A stretch of DNA of 64,000 bases from Allobosea sp. WAO (GCF_001509835.1 NZ_JXTJ01000003.1:124001-188000), one strand, 5' to 3'; positions 27,161-37,939 are shown, counted from the stretch's first letter. Numbers and translations: made by a program. The notes: generated by a model from the letters alone, not told the origin.

Positions 27161-28035
27161 GAGACGGGGATCACGTCGACCTTGACGTCGAGCTTCTGGC
27201 TGCCCGGCCCGACCAGCACGCCGTCGAGTGGGGAGACGTCGGCATAGTCGCGGCCGGTGGCGGTGATGATGTGGTCGTCGCCGACGATCAGGTCGTTGGT
27301 CGGGTCAAGCCCGATCCAGCCGGTCTCCGGCCCGCACCAGATCATCACCCAGGCATGGGTCGCGTCGGCGCCTTCGAGGCGGGGCTGGCCCGCCGGTGGG
27401 ATGGTGCGCAGATAGCCGCTGACATAGGCCGCCGGCAGGCCGAGCCCCCTGAGCCCGGCGATCATGATGTGCGCGAAATCCTGGCAGACACCGTGGCGCT
27501 GCGCGAAGGCCTCGCGGATCGGGGTCGAGACCTCGGTCGCTTCGGGGTCGTAGGTAAAATCCCGGCGGACCCGGCCCATAAGCTCGCGGGCCGCCTCGAA
27601 CACCGGGCGCCGAGCCTGGAAGCTCTCCTGCGCATAGGCGGTGATCTCGTCGACGGTCGGCACCAGCCGGCTGGGATAGATATACTGAGCCGGTGAATCC
27701 GGGGCGAGACTCTGTGCGCCCTGGGCCAGGGCCGTCACCTCCTCCCAATTGCGCGTCAGCGCCGGGAATGGTGCGGCGGCGCGGTTCACCTCGACCCGCG
27801 ATCTGGTCTCGATCCGCAATTCGCGGTGCGGCTTCGCGATGGTCAGCGTGGTCGTGTGGTTGCCGAAGAAGCAGATCCCGTCATGCCGCTCGACGGAGCG
27901 TGGCGTCACGCTGAGCTCGCTTGCGACGACGTGCTGGCCGTCGCCCTCGCGCGGCAGTACGCGCAGGATGCAGCGCGCGAACGGTACCGGCCGCGCATAG
28001 GCGTAGCTGGTGAGATGTCGTATTTCGTAGATCAC
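27157..28035 (-). CDS. Transglutaminase-like protease/amidase
   Basis: A 292-residue protein with an N-terminal transglutaminase-associated beta domain (IRHLTSYAYARPV) and a core with an intact triad: Cys184 in QRHGVCQDFAHI, His227 in ATHAWVMIW and Asp244 in WIGLDPTND. The group typically acts as a cysteine peptidase or amidase on small peptides. It starts with GTG at 28035, ten bases after the ATP-grasp/alpha-E gene, and overlaps the HAD gene. Genes of this type are repeatedly found next to alpha-E and circularly permuted ATP-grasp genes. Confidence 0.9.
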   Translation of the reverse strand: MIYEIRHLTSYAYARPVPFARCILRVLPREGDGQHVVASELSVTPRSVERHDGICFFGNHTTTLTIAKPHRELRIETRSRVEVNRAAAPFPALTRNWEEVTALAQGAQSLAPDSPAQYIYPSRLVPTVDEITAYAQESFQARRPVFEAARELMGRVRRDFTYDPEATEVSTPIREAFAQRHGVCQDFAHIMIAGLRGLGLPAAYVSGYLRTIPPAGQPRLEGADATHAWVMIWCGPETGWIGLDPTNDLIVGDDHIITATGRDYADVSPLDGVLVGPGSQKLDVKVDVIPVS

Positions 28036-28045
28036 TCGGCTGCCG

Positions 28046-30565
28046 TCATGCGAGCTGCGTCATCCGCGACCCTTCGGGATGCGCGTTCTGCAGGAAGTAG
28101 CGGTCGGCGACGGCGTTCGACAGCCCCATCAGCAACTGCTCGAACAGAAGGATGCTGGCGCGGTCGAGCCGGCTCGCCTCGGCCGTGCGGCATTCGGCGG
28201 CAAGCCTCAGCGCCAGCCGGCGCGGCTCTTCCAGCATGCCGTCGTCGCTGAGTGTCGGCAACGCCGCGATCTCCTGGTCGAGCCGCTCCACCTGGAAGGC
28301 GACCGAGCGCGGATTGTAGGGGTCGAGCATGACGAGATCGAGGACCGGCTGCAGCGCCGCGCCGAGCTGATAGCGCGAGCGATAGGTGATCTGCGAATCC
28401 GTCAGGTCGAGCAGGGCGTCGAGGCAGTTTCCAGGCGTGCCGCTCTCGGCGAAATGCCGGGCATAGCGGCAGGTGGTGACGCCGCGCTCGAGCCGACGGC
28501 CGATATCGAGGAAACGCCAGCCGGCGCCGCGCACCATGTTCTCCTGGGACAGGCCGGAAAAGGCGGCGAGCGATTTCAGGGCGCTGTCGGCGACCTCGAA
28601 GGCCTCGCCCTCGCTCACCGGCTTGCGCGGCGCCGTGAGCTGGCGCTGCAGGTCGCCGAACAGGCGCCAGGCATCGACCGAGAGCCGCTCGCGGATCACC
28701 GAGGCGGTCCGGCGCGCTTCGCGTACGGACGCCGCAGCGGAGCCGTACTCGTCCAGCCCGAAAAGGGCGCTGGTCGCCTGGCTGGCGATGGCCTTTCCGC
28801 GGCCGGACGGAGCAGCGCCCCAGGCCACCAGCAGGTTGGCGAGGCGTTTGATCGTCTCGGCATGACCCGGTGCCTGGTCGTCGGCGTTGATCAGCCGGCC
28901 GAGCACGGCGCGTACCAATCTTAGCGTCGCCTCGGTTCGCTCCAGATAGCGCCCCAGCCAGAACAGGTTGTCGGCCGCGCGGCTCGGCAGGATGCCGACG
29001 ATGCGGCGGATCGCGATCTTGTCGGGGCTCGGCAGCAGCGTTACCGGCTCGACCGGCCTGTCCGAGGTCACCCAGACATCGCTGGAGCGCACGCCCGAGC
29101 GCATCGTCACGGCGCGCGCATCGGCCTCGTCGGAGATGCGGCAGAAACCGCCCGGCATCACCTGCCAGCCCTCCGGCGTCGCCGCCGCGAAGACCCGCAG
29201 CGTCATCGGGCGCGGTTCCAGCCGGCCGTCGTGCAGGACGGGCATGGTCGAGAGCCGCACCACCTCCTGTCCGACATGGTCGAGCCCGCGCTGTTCGATC
29301 GCGGCACGCAGCCGTTCGCGCGCGGCGCCGTCGAGGTCGGCGACCAGGAGCGGCTGATCGTCGAGGCTTCCGCCATTGGCGCGGAAGGCGGGCGCGATGC
29401 TCATCTCGTCGAGCCGGTCGAGCACGATCCGGCGCTCGTGCGGCTGGCCGCACCACCAGGTCGCGATGTTCGGCAGGATCAGCTCCTCGCCGAGGATGTT
29501 GCGCGCCAGAGCCGGCATGAAGCTCATCAGGGCGCGGGATTCGACCACGCCCGAGCCTAGCCCGTTGGCGACGACGACATTGTCCTGGCGGATCGCTTCG
29601 ACGAGGCCGGGCACGCCGAGCGCCGAGGCGGCGTTGAGTTCGAGCGGGTCGGCAAAGTCGCCGTCGATGCGGCGCCAGATCACGTCGGCGCGCTTGAAGC
29701 CGGCGATGGTGCGCACATGCACCAGCCCGTCGCGCATCACGAGATCGCCGCCCTCGACCAGGAGGAAGCCGAGATAGCGCGCGAGATAGGCCTGTTCGAA
29801 ATAGCTCTCGTTGAGTTGGCCCGGGGTCAGCAGGCAGATGCGTGGCTCGACGCGCTTGGCGCGGGCGACGAGTCCGGTCCGGAAGCTTTGGAAAAAGGCC
29901 GCCAGCCGCTCGACATTCATCGTCCGGAACAGATCGGGGAACGCACGGCCGAGCGCCAGTCGGTTCTCCAGCGCGTAGCCGGCTCCCGACGGCGCCTGCG
30001 TCTTGTCGCCGAGTATCCACCAGCGCCCATCCGGCCCGCGCCCGAGATCGGCGGCGTAGGTCTGGAGCTGGCCGGCGCCGTTCGTTCCCTGCAGGGGCCG
30101 CAGATAATCGGGGCTGCCGGTGATCGCCGCTGCCGGCAGCGCGCCTTCGCGGACCAGCCGGCCCGGCCCGTAGATGTCACCAAGCAAGGCGTTGAGCAGT
30201 TGCGCGCGCTGGGCGACGCCCGCCGCGATCACCTGCCATTCGGCGCCGGTGATCACCAGCGGGGCATGGTTCAGCGGCCAGGCCCGCTCGCCGGCGAGCG
30301 GGTCGTTGGCATCGACGTCGCCGTGGACACGGTAGGATACGCCGGTGTCGCGGACATGCCGGTCGGCGAGGCCGAAGCGGCGCTGCAGTTCGTCGGCGGA
30401 GAGACCGGACCACTCGGACAGGAACGGCTCCCATTGCGGGCGCACGGTTCCGTCGGGAGCCATCAACTCGTCATAGGCGCCGGGCAGCGGACGATAGCCC
30501 GCCAGCAGCGCATTGCGCCGCTCACCCCGTGTCCGCGCCGAGTTCAATCTGCCGTGCTGCGCCAT
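28046..30565 (-). CDS. Circularly permuted ATP-grasp / alpha-E fusion protein
   Basis: An 839-residue two-part protein. The first 480 or so residues are a circularly permuted ATP-grasp ligase (YRVHGDVDANDPLAGERAWPLNH, LQTYAADLGRGPDGRWWILGDKTQAPSGAGYALENR, GQLNESYFEQAYLARYLGFLLVEGGDLVM). From about 515 it is an alpha-E domain (LPSRAADNLFWLGRYLERTEATLRLVRAVL), an all-helical domain that co-occurs with it. In many genomes the two are separate genes; here they are fused. ATP-grasp enzymes form amide bonds through acyl phosphates, so a peptide or amide ligase is inferred; no substrate is known. The start lies eight bases after the transglutaminase/DUF2126 gene. Confidence 0.9.
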   Translation of the reverse strand: MAQHGRLNSARTRGERRNALLAGYRPLPGAYDELMAPDGTVRPQWEPFLSEWSGLSADELQRRFGLADRHVRDTGVSYRVHGDVDANDPLAGERAWPLNHAPLVITGAEWQVIAAGVAQRAQLLNALLGDIYGPGRLVREGALPAAAITGSPDYLRPLQGTNGAGQLQTYAADLGRGPDGRWWILGDKTQAPSGAGYALENRLALGRAFPDLFRTMNVERLAAFFQSFRTGLVARAKRVEPRICLLTPGQLNESYFEQAYLARYLGFLLVEGGDLVMRDGLVHVRTIAGFKRADVIWRRIDGDFADPLELNAASALGVPGLVEAIRQDNVVVANGLGSGVVESRALMSFMPALARNILGEELILPNIATWWCGQPHERRIVLDRLDEMSIAPAFRANGGSLDDQPLLVADLDGAARERLRAAIEQRGLDHVGQEVVRLSTMPVLHDGRLEPRPMTLRVFAAATPEGWQVMPGGFCRISDEADARAVTMRSGVRSSDVWVTSDRPVEPVTLLPSPDKIAIRRIVGILPSRAADNLFWLGRYLERTEATLRLVRAVLGRLINADDQAPGHAETIKRLANLLVAWGAAPSGRGKAIASQATSALFGLDEYGSAAASVREARRTASVIRERLSVDAWRLFGDLQRQLTAPRKPVSEGEAFEVADSALKSLAAFSGLSQENMVRGAGWRFLDIGRRLERGVTTCRYARHFAESGTPGNCLDALLDLTDSQITYRSRYQLGAALQPVLDLVMLDPYNPRSVAFQVERLDQEIAALPTLSDDGMLEEPRRLALRLAAECRTAEASRLDRASILLFEQLLMGLSNAVADRYFLQNAHPEGSRMTQLA

Positions 30566-30573
30566 GGCGCGAA

Positions 30574-33500
30574 CTAAACCCCGATCGGGCGACGCAAATC
30601 GAGGGTCATGGGGAACTCCGGATTGCGCTCTTCGGCGGGAATCGCCAGGGGACCGGGACTATGGCCGATCGCCTCGAAACGGGCGAGTCTTCTCGCCTCG
30701 GCCTCGTAGGAATTCACCGGCGGCGTTTCGTAGTTCCGCCCGCCTGGGTGGGCGACATGGTAGACGCAGCCTCCGAGCGAACGGCCGGCCCAGCTGTCGA
30801 CGATATCGAAGGTCAGCGGCGCATGCACGGGAATCGTCGGGTGCAGGCCGGAGGCCGGCTGCCACGCCTTGAAGCGCAAGCCGGCGAGGCTCACCCCGGA
30901 GGCGATCTCGTTCATCGGCAGCGCCCGTCCGTTGCAGGTGATGACGTGTCGGCCGGGCACGAGGCCGCTCGCCTTGACCTGCAGACGCTCGACTGAAGAG
31001 TCGACATAGCGCACCGTGCCGCCGATCGCGCCTTCCTCGCCCATGACGTGCCAGGGCTCCAGCGCCTGCCGCAGTTCGAGTTCGACGCCGCCTTGGGCGA
31101 CCTTGCCGAAGAACGGGAAGCGGAACTCCTGCTGCGCGGCAAACCAGCTGGGATCGAAGGCATAGCCGGCGCCGGCGAGGTCATCGAGCACCTCGCGGAA
31201 ATCCTGCGCCACCATCTCGGGCAGCATGAACCGGTCGTGCAGGGCCGTGCCCCAGCGCACCAGCCTGCCGCGCTGCGGCGCGCGCCAGAACCAGGCGACC
31301 AGCGCCCGGATCAGCAATTGCTGGGCGAGCGACATGCGCGCGTCCGGCGGCATCTCGAAGGAGCGGAACTCGATCAACCCGAGCCGCCCGGTCGGCCCGT
31401 CCGGCGAATAGAGCTTGTCGATGCAGATCTCGGTGCGGTGGGTGTTGCCGGAGACGTCGACGAGCAGGTTGCGGTAGAGCCGGTCGACCAGCCAGAGCGG
31501 GATCGCCGGCTCGCCCGGTCCGGGCGTCTGCGCCAGCGCGATATCGAGTTCGTAAAGCTGGTCGTGCCGTGCCTCGTCGATGCGTGGGGCCTGGCTCGTC
31601 GGGCCGATGAACAGTCCGGAGAACAGGTAGGACAGCGACGGATGCCGCTGCCAGTAGAGCACGATGCTCTTGAGCAGGTCCGGCCGGCGCAGGAAAGGGC
31701 TGTCCGCCGGCGTGACGCCGCCGAGCACGACATGGTTGCCACCGCCGGTGCCGGTATGGCGACCGTCGACCATGAACTTCTCGGCGCAGAGCCGCGATTG
31801 CCTGGCCTCCTCGTAGACGCCGCGGGTGATCGCGACCGCCTCCGCCCAGTTCCTCGCCGGATGGACGTTGACCTCGATCACGCCTGGATCTGGCGTCACC
31901 TTGATCACATTGAGGCGTGGATCATGCGGCGGCGCATAGCCCTCGATATGCACCGGCTGTCCGCCCGCCTCGGCCGCCGCCTCGATGCTGGCGATCAGGT
32001 CGAGATAATCCTCCAGCCGCTCGACCGGCGGCAGGAAGACGCAGAGCACCCCGTCGCGCACCTCGATGCTGAGCGCGGTCCGCACCGCGTCGGCCGTGAG
32101 GTCCTGCTCGACCACGTCCTGCCGTGCGGCCGGGTCTGCGCTCGTGACGGGGCGGGACGGCTGGATCGGGCTCGCGGGAGGCGCAGCTGCGACGGCACTG
32201 ATTCCCGCCGGCGGAGGCGGGGCCGCGGCGGAGGAGCCCGGTAGAGGGCCGCGCGGCTCCAGCGGGTCCTGCGGGTGGATGTGCGGATAGGCGCTCTTCG
32301 GCAGATGCGGCAGCGAGCCGAGCGGCAGGCGATAGCCGACCGGGGAGTCGCCCGGTACGAGGAAGAGCCTGCCGCGCCGGAGCTTCCATTTCTCGGAGCG
32401 CCAGCGGCGGTCGTTGGCTTCTGCCTGCCAGCGCTGCACCGGGATGACATAGCCGCTCGGCTTGTCGAGCCCGCGCTCGAACACCCGCACCATGCGGGCG
32501 CGCTCCTCGGGGTCGGAGAGCTTGGGATCGAGCGGGTCGACATTGGCCGGCAGCTGCCCCTCCCTGGCCAGCCAGTGCCCGGTATCCTCATAGGCCGGCA
32601 GGACATGATCGGGGCCGATACCGAGCCGTTCGGCGAGGCCGGCCGCGAGCGTCTCGACGGCTGCCGGTGTCGGTACGACCTCATGCTCGCGGTCGCTGCC
32701 GGTGAGGGCGCCGGGCTCGCGCGCGATCAGAGCCGCATTGCGCCAGATCGGCTCGCCATCCTGGCGCCAGTACAGGGCGAAGGCCCAGCGCGGCAGGCTT
32801 TCGCCAGGATACCATTTGCCCTGGCCGTAATGCAGCATGCCGCCTGGCGCGAAGCGCTCGCGTAGCCGTCGGATCAGCACATCGGCACGCTGGCGCTTGG
32901 TCGGCCCGACGGCGGCAGTGTTCCATTCCTCGCCCGACTGGTCGTCGATCGAGACGAAGGTCGGCTCGCCGCCCATGGTGAGGCGGACATCCTGGGCTGC
33001 AAGGTCGGCCTCGACCTGCTCGCCGAGCGCATCGAGCCGCATCCAGGATTCGTCGGAGAAGGGCAGGGTGATGCGCGGCGCCTCATGGACGCGCGTCACC
33101 TCCATCTCGAAGTCGAACTGCGTCTCGGCATAGCTCGCCATGCCGCTGACCGGCGCCGCCGAGCGGTAATGCGGAGTCGCCGCCAGCGGCAGATGGCCCT
33201 CGCCGGTGAGCAGGCCCGAGGTTGGGTCGAGCCCGATCCAGCCGGCGCCGGGGATGTAGACCTCCGCCCAGGCGTGCAGGTCGGTGAAGTCCTTGTCGGT
33301 GCCGCGCGGCCCTTCCAGCGGGTCGATGTCCGCCTTCATCTGGATCAGGTAGCCGGAGACGAAGCGCGCCGCGAGGCCAAGATGCCTGAGGATCTGGACC
33401 AAGAGCCAGGAGCTGTCGCGGCAGGACCCGGCCTTCAGTGCCAGAGTCTGCTCGGGCTCCTGCACGCCGGGCTCCATCCTGATGCCATAGGCGATCAATG

Positions 33501-33960
33501 TCTGGAGACGTGCGTTGAGGTCGACGATGAAGTTGACGGTGTTGGTGGGCTCGCGCGGGATCGTCGCGAGAAGCTCGCTCAGCAGCGGTCCCGCCGGCTG
33601 GGTGACGAGATAGGGGGCGAGCTCGTCATGCAGCTCTTCGGGGTAGGCGAAGGGGAAATTCTCCGCTTCGCTCGCGACGAAGAAATCGAAGGGGTTGATG
33701 ATCGAGAGCTCGGTGACGAGGTCGACCTCGATGCGGAATTCGCTGACGGGCTCAGGGAAGACGTAGCGCGCGAGCCAGTTGCCGTTCGGATCCTGCTGCC
33801 AGTTCACGAAATGCTGCGCCGGCGTGACCTTGAGCGAATAGCTCTGCACCGCCGAGCGGCAATGCGGGGCCGGACGAAGCCGGATGATCTGCGGCCCGAG
33901 CGTGACCGGCCGGTCGTAGCGGTAATGCGTGACGTGATGCAGAGCAGCGATGATGGCCAA
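30574..33960 (-). CDS. Transglutaminase core with DUF2126 domain
   Basis: A large protein, 1128 residues from a TTG start. Residues 1-90 are the transglutaminase N-terminal domain; the core has an intact triad, Cys180 ([11 protein letters not shown]), His229 ([10 protein letters not shown]) and Asp245 (WIGLDPTSG). A linker rich in Pro and Ala near 640-690 joins it to the DUF2126 region, which covers most of the C-terminal half. The first ATG of the frame lies far upstream with non-family sequence, whereas TTG at 33960 gives (M)[15 protein letters not shown], the usual beginning; the ribosome binding site is weak. It heads the operon with the ATP-grasp/alpha-E, transglutaminase and HAD genes. 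Confidence 0.9.
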   Translation of the reverse strand: MAIIAALHHVTHYRYDRPVTLGPQIIRLRPAPHCRSAVQSYSLKVTPAQHFVNWQQDPNGNWLARYVFPEPVSEFRIEVDLVTELSIINPFDFFVASEAENFPFAYPEELHDELAPYLVTQPAGPLLSELLATIPREPTNTVNFIVDLNARLQTLIAYGIRMEPGVQEPEQTLALKAGSCRDSSWLLVQILRHLGLAARFVSGYLIQMKADIDPLEGPRGTDKDFTDLHAWAEVYIPGAGWIGLDPTSGLLTGEGHLPLAATPHYRSAAPVSGMASYAETQFDFEMEVTRVHEAPRITLPFSDESWMRLDALGEQVEADLAAQDVRLTMGGEPTFVSIDDQSGEEWNTAAVGPTKRQRADVLIRRLRERFAPGGMLHYGQGKWYPGESLPRWAFALYWRQDGEPIWRNAALIAREPGALTGSDREHEVVPTPAAVETLAAGLAERLGIGPDHVLPAYEDTGHWLAREGQLPANVDPLDPKLSDPEERARMVRVFERGLDKPSGYVIPVQRWQAEANDRRWRSEKWKLRRGRLFLVPGDSPVGYRLPLGSLPHLPKSAYPHIHPQDPLEPRGPLPGSSAAAPPPPAGISAVAAAPPASPIQPSRPVTSADPAARQDVVEQDLTADAVRTALSIEVRDGVLCVFLPPVERLEDYLDLIASIEAAAEAGGQPVHIEGYAPPHDPRLNVIKVTPDPGVIEVNVHPARNWAEAVAITRGVYEEARQSRLCAEKFMVDGRHTGTGGGNHVVLGGVTPADSPFLRRPDLLKSIVLYWQRHPSLSYLFSGLFIGPTSQAPRIDEARHDQLYELDIALAQTPGPGEPAIPLWLVDRLYRNLLVDVSGNTHRTEICIDKLYSPDGPTGRLGLIEFRSFEMPPDARMSLAQQLLIRALVAWFWRAPQRGRLVRWGTALHDRFMLPEMVAQDFREVLDDLAGAGYAFDPSWFAAQQEFRFPFFGKVAQGGVELELRQALEPWHVMGEEGAIGGTVRYVDSSVERLQVKASGLVPGRHVITCNGRALPMNEIASGVSLAGLRFKAWQPASGLHPTIPVHAPLTFDIVDSWAGRSLGGCVYHVAHPGGRNYETPPVNSYEAEARRLARFEAIGHSPGPLAIPAEERNPEFPMTLDLRRPIGV

Positions 33961-34214
33961 GGGCGGGCGCCTGCGTTCAGGGTTCGCCGGGCCGGGCGGC
34001 CTGACCTGTCCACGATAATCGGGGAGTGGACCGGAGCAAGCCCGTCCTTGCGCAAGAATGCGCCGGAAACCCGCTCCGTTTGCGCAAGAAGCGAGCAGTC
34101 CGGGCAGGGCTTTTGGGACGCGTTGCGAGGCGCTGGACATCCGCCCCGCTCTGGCGCCACATTGCGCCGCAACGGGCGCCGCAGCGCCCGCAAAACTGCA
34201 CAATGGGGATTTCC

Positions 34215-35804
34215 ATGCGTCATGTCGCGAAATTGATGGCGGCTTCGGCCTTCGCCGTCCTGATGGCCTCGACGGCCCAGGCCCAGACGCCGAAGGACAC
34301 CATCGTCATGGCCAAGCAGATCGACGACATTATCACGCTCGATCCGGCCGAGGCCTTCGAATTCTCCGGCGTCGAGGTGGTCACCAACCTCTATGACAAG
34401 CTGATCGGCGTCGACCTCAAGAACAACAACGCGCTTATCGGCGAGCTCGCCCAGAGCTGGACCGTCAGCCCGGACAACCTGACCTACACCTTCAAGCTGC
34501 GGCCCGGCGTCAAGTTCCATTCGGGCAATCCGCTGACCGCCGCCGATGTGGTCTATTCCTTCCAGCGTGCCGTGACGCTCAACAAGTCGCCGGGCTTCAT
34601 CCTCACCCAGTTCGGCCTGACCAAGGACACGGTGCTCGACAAGGTGAAGGCCGCCGACGACCAGACCGTCGTCATCACCGTCTCCAAGCCCTTCGCGCCG
34701 AGCTTCTTCCTGAACTGCCTGACCTCCGGCGTCGCCTCGATCGTCGACTCCAAGCTGGTCAAGGCCAATGAGAAGGATGGCGACTGGGGCAATGGTTGGC
34801 TGAAGCTGGCCTCGGCCGGTTCCGGCGCCTACAAGGTCCGCGCCTATCGCCCGAACGAGCAATATGCGCTCGACGCCAATGAGGGTTGGTACAAGGGCGC
34901 GCCGAAGACCAAGCGCGTCATCGTCCGCCATGTCGCCGAGCCGGCCTCGCAGCGCCTGCTGCTGGAGAAGGGCGACATCGACATCGCCCGCAACCTCTCC
35001 AAGGACCAGCTCGCCGCGGTCAAGGGCAACGCCAATGTCGAGATCGTCCAGGGCGACAAGGGCTACATCCTCTATCTCGGCCTGAACCAGAAGAACCCGA
35101 ACCTCGCCAAGCCCGAGGTACGCGAAGCCTTGAAATGGCTGGTCGACTACGACGCGATCGAGAAGAACATCGTCGAGGGCACCTATAAGGGCCACGAGGC
35201 CTTCCTGCCCAAGGGCTTCCTCGGCGCGATCGACGACAAGCCCTACAAGCTCGACGTCGCCAAGGCCAAGGAGCTGCTCGCCAAGGCCGGCCTGCCGAAC
35301 GGCTTCACCGTCACGATCGACACCCGCTCGGTCAACCCGATCACCGACATCACCCAGGCGATCCAGTCGACCTGGTCTCAGGCCGGCATCAAGCTCGAGA
35401 TCATCCCGGGCGACGGCAAGCAGACGCTGACCAAGTACCGGGCCCGCACCCACGACATCTATATCGGCCAGTGGGGCCCGGATTATCTCGACCCGCACAC
35501 CAATGCCGAGACCTTCGCCATCAACGAGAACAATGGCGAGGACGCCAAGTCGAAGACGCTGGCATGGCGCAATGCCTGGGACATCCCGGACATGACCAAG
35601 GTCACCCAGGCCAACGTGCTCGAGACCGACGCGGCCAAGCGCGCCGCCGTCTATGGCGATCTGCAGCGCGAGCACCAGAAGGTCTCGCCCTTCGTCATCA
35701 TGTTCCAGCAGGTCGAAGTCTCGGCGCAGCGCAAGAATGTCGACAACTGGGTGATCGGACCGAGCTCCGACACCAATTTCTACGCGCCGATCGCCAAGAA
35801 CTGA
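34215..35804 (+). CDS. Peptide-type ABC transporter substrate-binding protein (cluster A)
   Basis: A 529-residue binding protein of the DppA/OppA class. A signal peptide ends at AQA (about residue 24). [25 protein letters not shown] and [27 protein letters not shown] are diagnostic of family 5 solute-binding proteins. Ligands of the class include di- and oligopeptides, nickel-histidine complexes and opines; none can be assigned. The ATG at 34215 follows GGGGA by five bases; an ATG at 34203 is an alternative. A strong hairpin follows the stop, then the permease genes. Confidence 0.92.
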   Translation: MRHVAKLMAASAFAVLMASTAQAQTPKDTIVMAKQIDDIITLDPAEAFEFSGVEVVTNLYDKLIGVDLKNNNALIGELAQSWTVSPDNLTYTFKLRPGVKFHSGNPLTAADVVYSFQRAVTLNKSPGFILTQFGLTKDTVLDKVKAADDQTVVITVSKPFAPSFFLNCLTSGVASIVDSKLVKANEKDGDWGNGWLKLASAGSGAYKVRAYRPNEQYALDANEGWYKGAPKTKRVIVRHVAEPASQRLLLEKGDIDIARNLSKDQLAAVKGNANVEIVQGDKGYILYLGLNQKNPNLAKPEVREALKWLVDYDAIEKNIVEGTYKGHEAFLPKGFLGAIDDKPYKLDVAKAKELLAKAGLPNGFTVTIDTRSVNPITDITQAIQSTWSQAGIKLEIIPGDGKQTLTKYRARTHDIYIGQWGPDYLDPHTNAETFAINENNGEDAKSKTLAWRNAWDIPDMTKVTQANVLETDAAKRAAVYGDLQREHQKVSPFVIMFQQVEVSAQRKNVDNWVIGPSSDTNFYAPIAKN

Positions 35805-35822
35805 GGCGTCTGTCGCCGCCGC

Positions 35823-35860
35823 AACCCGCCGTAGCCCGATAGGAGGCTGCGGCGGGTTTT
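35823..35860 (+). terminator. Attenuator-like hairpin after the cluster A binding-protein gene
   Basis: AACCCGCCGTAGCC (35823-35836) pairs with GGCTGCGGCGGGTT (35845-35858), with one T-G wobble, and runs into TTTT (35857-35860). It lies between the binding-protein gene and the permease genes, so partial termination here would leave more binding protein than membrane subunits. Confidence 0.85.
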
Positions 35861-35892
35861 CTGCTTTGACGCGAGGCGGCGCCAGCGAAAGC

Positions 35893-35927
35893 CCAAGAAC
35901 AACAAGAAGAGCCAAGAACAACAAGAA
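35893..35927 (+). repeat. A-rich tandem repeat in the leader of the cluster A permease genes
   Basis: CCAAGAACAACAAGAA occurs twice, at 35893-35908 and 35912-35927, 19 bases apart, just before the ribosome binding site of the first permease gene. It is C/A/G only and unable to fold, unlike the hairpin just upstream. It may act as an unstructured ribosome standby region. Confidence 0.6.
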
Positions 35928-35940
35928 ACGGAGCCGCCCC

Positions 35941-37008
35941 ATGGCCTCGACTACCGCATCGACACCGCCTGCCGCATCCCGATCCGGAAACCGTGCCCTG
36001 CGCTGGGGCAGGCTCCTCGGCCGCGAGCTGACCACGGTCGCGATCACCATCTTCGGCCTGCTGCTGGTGACCTTCCTGATCGCCCGCGTCATGCCGATCG
36101 ACCCGGTCCTGGCCGTGGTCGGCGACCGGGCGCCCGCCGATGTCTACGACAAGGCGCGGCTCGAGCTCGGCCTCGACAAGCCGCTCTGGGAACAGTTCGC
36201 CATCTATGTCGGCAAGGTCTTCACGGGCGACCTCGGCACCTCGGTCCTGACCGCGCAGAAGGTCACGGACGATATCAAGACCGTCTTCCCGGCGACGCTG
36301 GAGCTGGCGACGCTCGGCACGCTGATTGGCGTCGCGCTCGGAGTTCCGCTCGGCATCCTCGCCGCGGTCAACCAGGGCCGCTGGATCGACCAGGTCGCCC
36401 GCGTGATCGGCCTGATCGGCTACTCGATCCCGGTCTTCTGGCTCGGCCTGATGGGCCTGCTGCTGTTCTACGCCAAGCTCGGCTGGGTCGCAGGCCCGGG
36501 CCGGCTCTCGATCGCCTATCTGGATTTCGTCACGCCGATAACCGGTATCGTCATGCTCGATGCCGCGATGCAGGGCGAATGGGAGGCGGTCGTCGACGCC
36601 TTCTGGCATCTCATCTTGCCGGCTTCCGTGCTCGGCCTGCTCTCCGTCGCCTATATCAGCCGCATGACCCGCAGCTTCATGATCACCGAGCTGCAGCAGC
36701 AATATGTCGTCGCCGCGCGGGTGAAGGGGCTCTCGGAATGGCGGGTGGTCTGCGGCCATGCACTGCGCAACGCTTTCGTGCCGCTCGTCACCGTGATCGC
36801 GCTGTCCTACATGCACCTGCTCGAAGGCTCGGTGCTGACCGAGACGATCTTCGCCTGGCCGGGGCTCGGCCGTTATCTCACCAATGCACTGCTCAACGCC
36901 GATATGAACGCGGTGCTCGGTGCCACGCTGGTGGTCGGGGCCGTCTTCATCGCGGTCAACCTGTTCTCCGACATTCTCGGCCGGCTGGCCGATCCGCGGG
37001 CGCGCTGA
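35941..37008 (+). CDS. ABC transporter permease, DppB-type (cluster A)
   Basis: A 355-residue inner-membrane subunit. A cytoplasmic Ser/Thr/Ala-rich N-terminus of about 30 residues precedes the first helix (TTVAITIFGLLLVTFLIARV). The MPIDPVLAVVGDRAP periplasmic start, the LELATLGTLIGVALGVPLG helix and the EAA-like loop in VVAARVKGLSEWRVVCGHALRNAFVPL are typical of DppB/OppB. The start has GGAG upstream. It pairs with the next permease to make the channel. Confidence 0.92.
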   Translation: MASTTASTPPAASRSGNRALRWGRLLGRELTTVAITIFGLLLVTFLIARVMPIDPVLAVVGDRAPADVYDKARLELGLDKPLWEQFAIYVGKVFTGDLGTSVLTAQKVTDDIKTVFPATLELATLGTLIGVALGVPLGILAAVNQGRWIDQVARVIGLIGYSIPVFWLGLMGLLLFYAKLGWVAGPGRLSIAYLDFVTPITGIVMLDAAMQGEWEAVVDAFWHLILPASVLGLLSVAYISRMTRSFMITELQQQYVVAARVKGLSEWRVVCGHALRNAFVPLVTVIALSYMHLLEGSVLTETIFAWPGLGRYLTNALLNADMNAVLGATLVVGAVFIAVNLFSDILGRLADPRAR

Positions 37009-37019
37009 GGAGGATGGCC

Positions 37020-37931
37020 ATGACCGATCACGCCTCCGCCCCCGTCACCTGGCAGGCCTGGCTGACCACGACCTCGCCGGAATCGCGCCGGCAGGCCCGG
37101 CTCGGCCAGCTCTACCGGCAATGGCTCGCCTTCAGGAAGAACCCGGCCGCCATGGTCGGCCTCTTGATCGTGCTCGCCCTGCTGCTGCTCGCAGCCTTCG
37201 CGCCGCTGGTTGCGCCGCACGATCCGCTCGCCCAGGCGCTCGATCAGCGTCTGCTGGCGCCGTCCGCCAAGCACTTGTTCGGCACCGACGCACTCGGCCG
37301 CGACATCTTCAGCCGCGTCGTCTACGGCACCCGCGTCACGCTGGTGATCGTCATGCTCGTCGTCATCACGGTTGGGCCGCTCGGCCTCTTGATCGGCTGC
37401 GCCGCCGGCTATTTCGGCGGCTGGGTCGACACCGTGCTGATGCGCATCACCGACGTCTTCCTCGCCTTCCCGCGCCTCGTCTTGGCGCTCGCCTTCGTCG
37501 CCGCGCTGGGCCCTGGCCTGGAGAATGCGGTCATCGCGATCGCCTTCACCGCCTGGCCTCCTTACGCCCGCGTCGCTCGGGCGGAGACGATGATCATCCG
37601 CAATGCCGACTACATCTCGGCGATGCGCCTGCAAGGCGCAAGCCAGATGCGGATCGTGCTGAAGCATGTCGTGCCGATGTGCGTTCCCTCGCTGATCGTG
37701 CGCACCACCTACGACATGGCCGGCGTCATCATCATCGCCGCCGGCCTCGGCTTCCTCGGCCTCGGCGCCCAGCCGCCGATCCCGGAATGGGGCGCGATGA
37801 TCTCGACCGGCCGCGAGCAGATCTTCGACCAGTGGTGGGTCGCGACCTTCCCGGGCATCGCCATCTGCGTCGTGGCCCTCGGCTTCAACCTGCTCGGCGA
37901 CGGCCTGCGCGACGTTCTGGATGCGAGGTGA
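37020..37931 (+). CDS. ABC transporter permease, DppC-type (cluster A)
   Basis: A 303-residue inner-membrane subunit. After a 45-residue cytoplasmic N-terminus comes FRKNPAAMVGLLIVLALLLLAAFAPLVAPHDP, the signature opening of DppC/OppC, then LFGTDALGRDIFSRVVYGTRVTL. The coupling loop is YISAMRLQGASQMRIVLKHVVP. The ATG at 37020 has GAGGAGG seven bases upstream; the ATG at 37014 directly abuts that site and is less likely. The stop overlaps the possible GTG start of the ATPase gene. Confidence 0.92.
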   Translation: MTDHASAPVTWQAWLTTTSPESRRQARLGQLYRQWLAFRKNPAAMVGLLIVLALLLLAAFAPLVAPHDPLAQALDQRLLAPSAKHLFGTDALGRDIFSRVVYGTRVTLVIVMLVVITVGPLGLLIGCAAGYFGGWVDTVLMRITDVFLAFPRLVLALAFVAALGPGLENAVIAIAFTAWPPYARVARAETMIIRNADYISAMRLQGASQMRIVLKHVVPMCVPSLIVRTTYDMAGVIIIAAGLGFLGLGAQPPIPEWGAMISTGREQIFDQWWVATFPGIAICVVALGFNLLGDGLRDVLDAR

Positions 37932-37939
37932 GCGCCAAG

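Noticed and set aside
30574..34203. Longer start for the transglutaminase/DUF2126 protein at 34203
   Set aside because: The extra 81 residues are not like the family N-terminus and overlap the divergent promoter region; TTG at 33960 fits better.
33804..36092. Minus-strand frame of 762 codons spanning the divergent gap
   Set aside because: It crosses the start of the transglutaminase/DUF2126 gene and covers the binding-protein gene antisense; Val/Leu/Gly/Asp-rich shadow composition, no recognisable domain.
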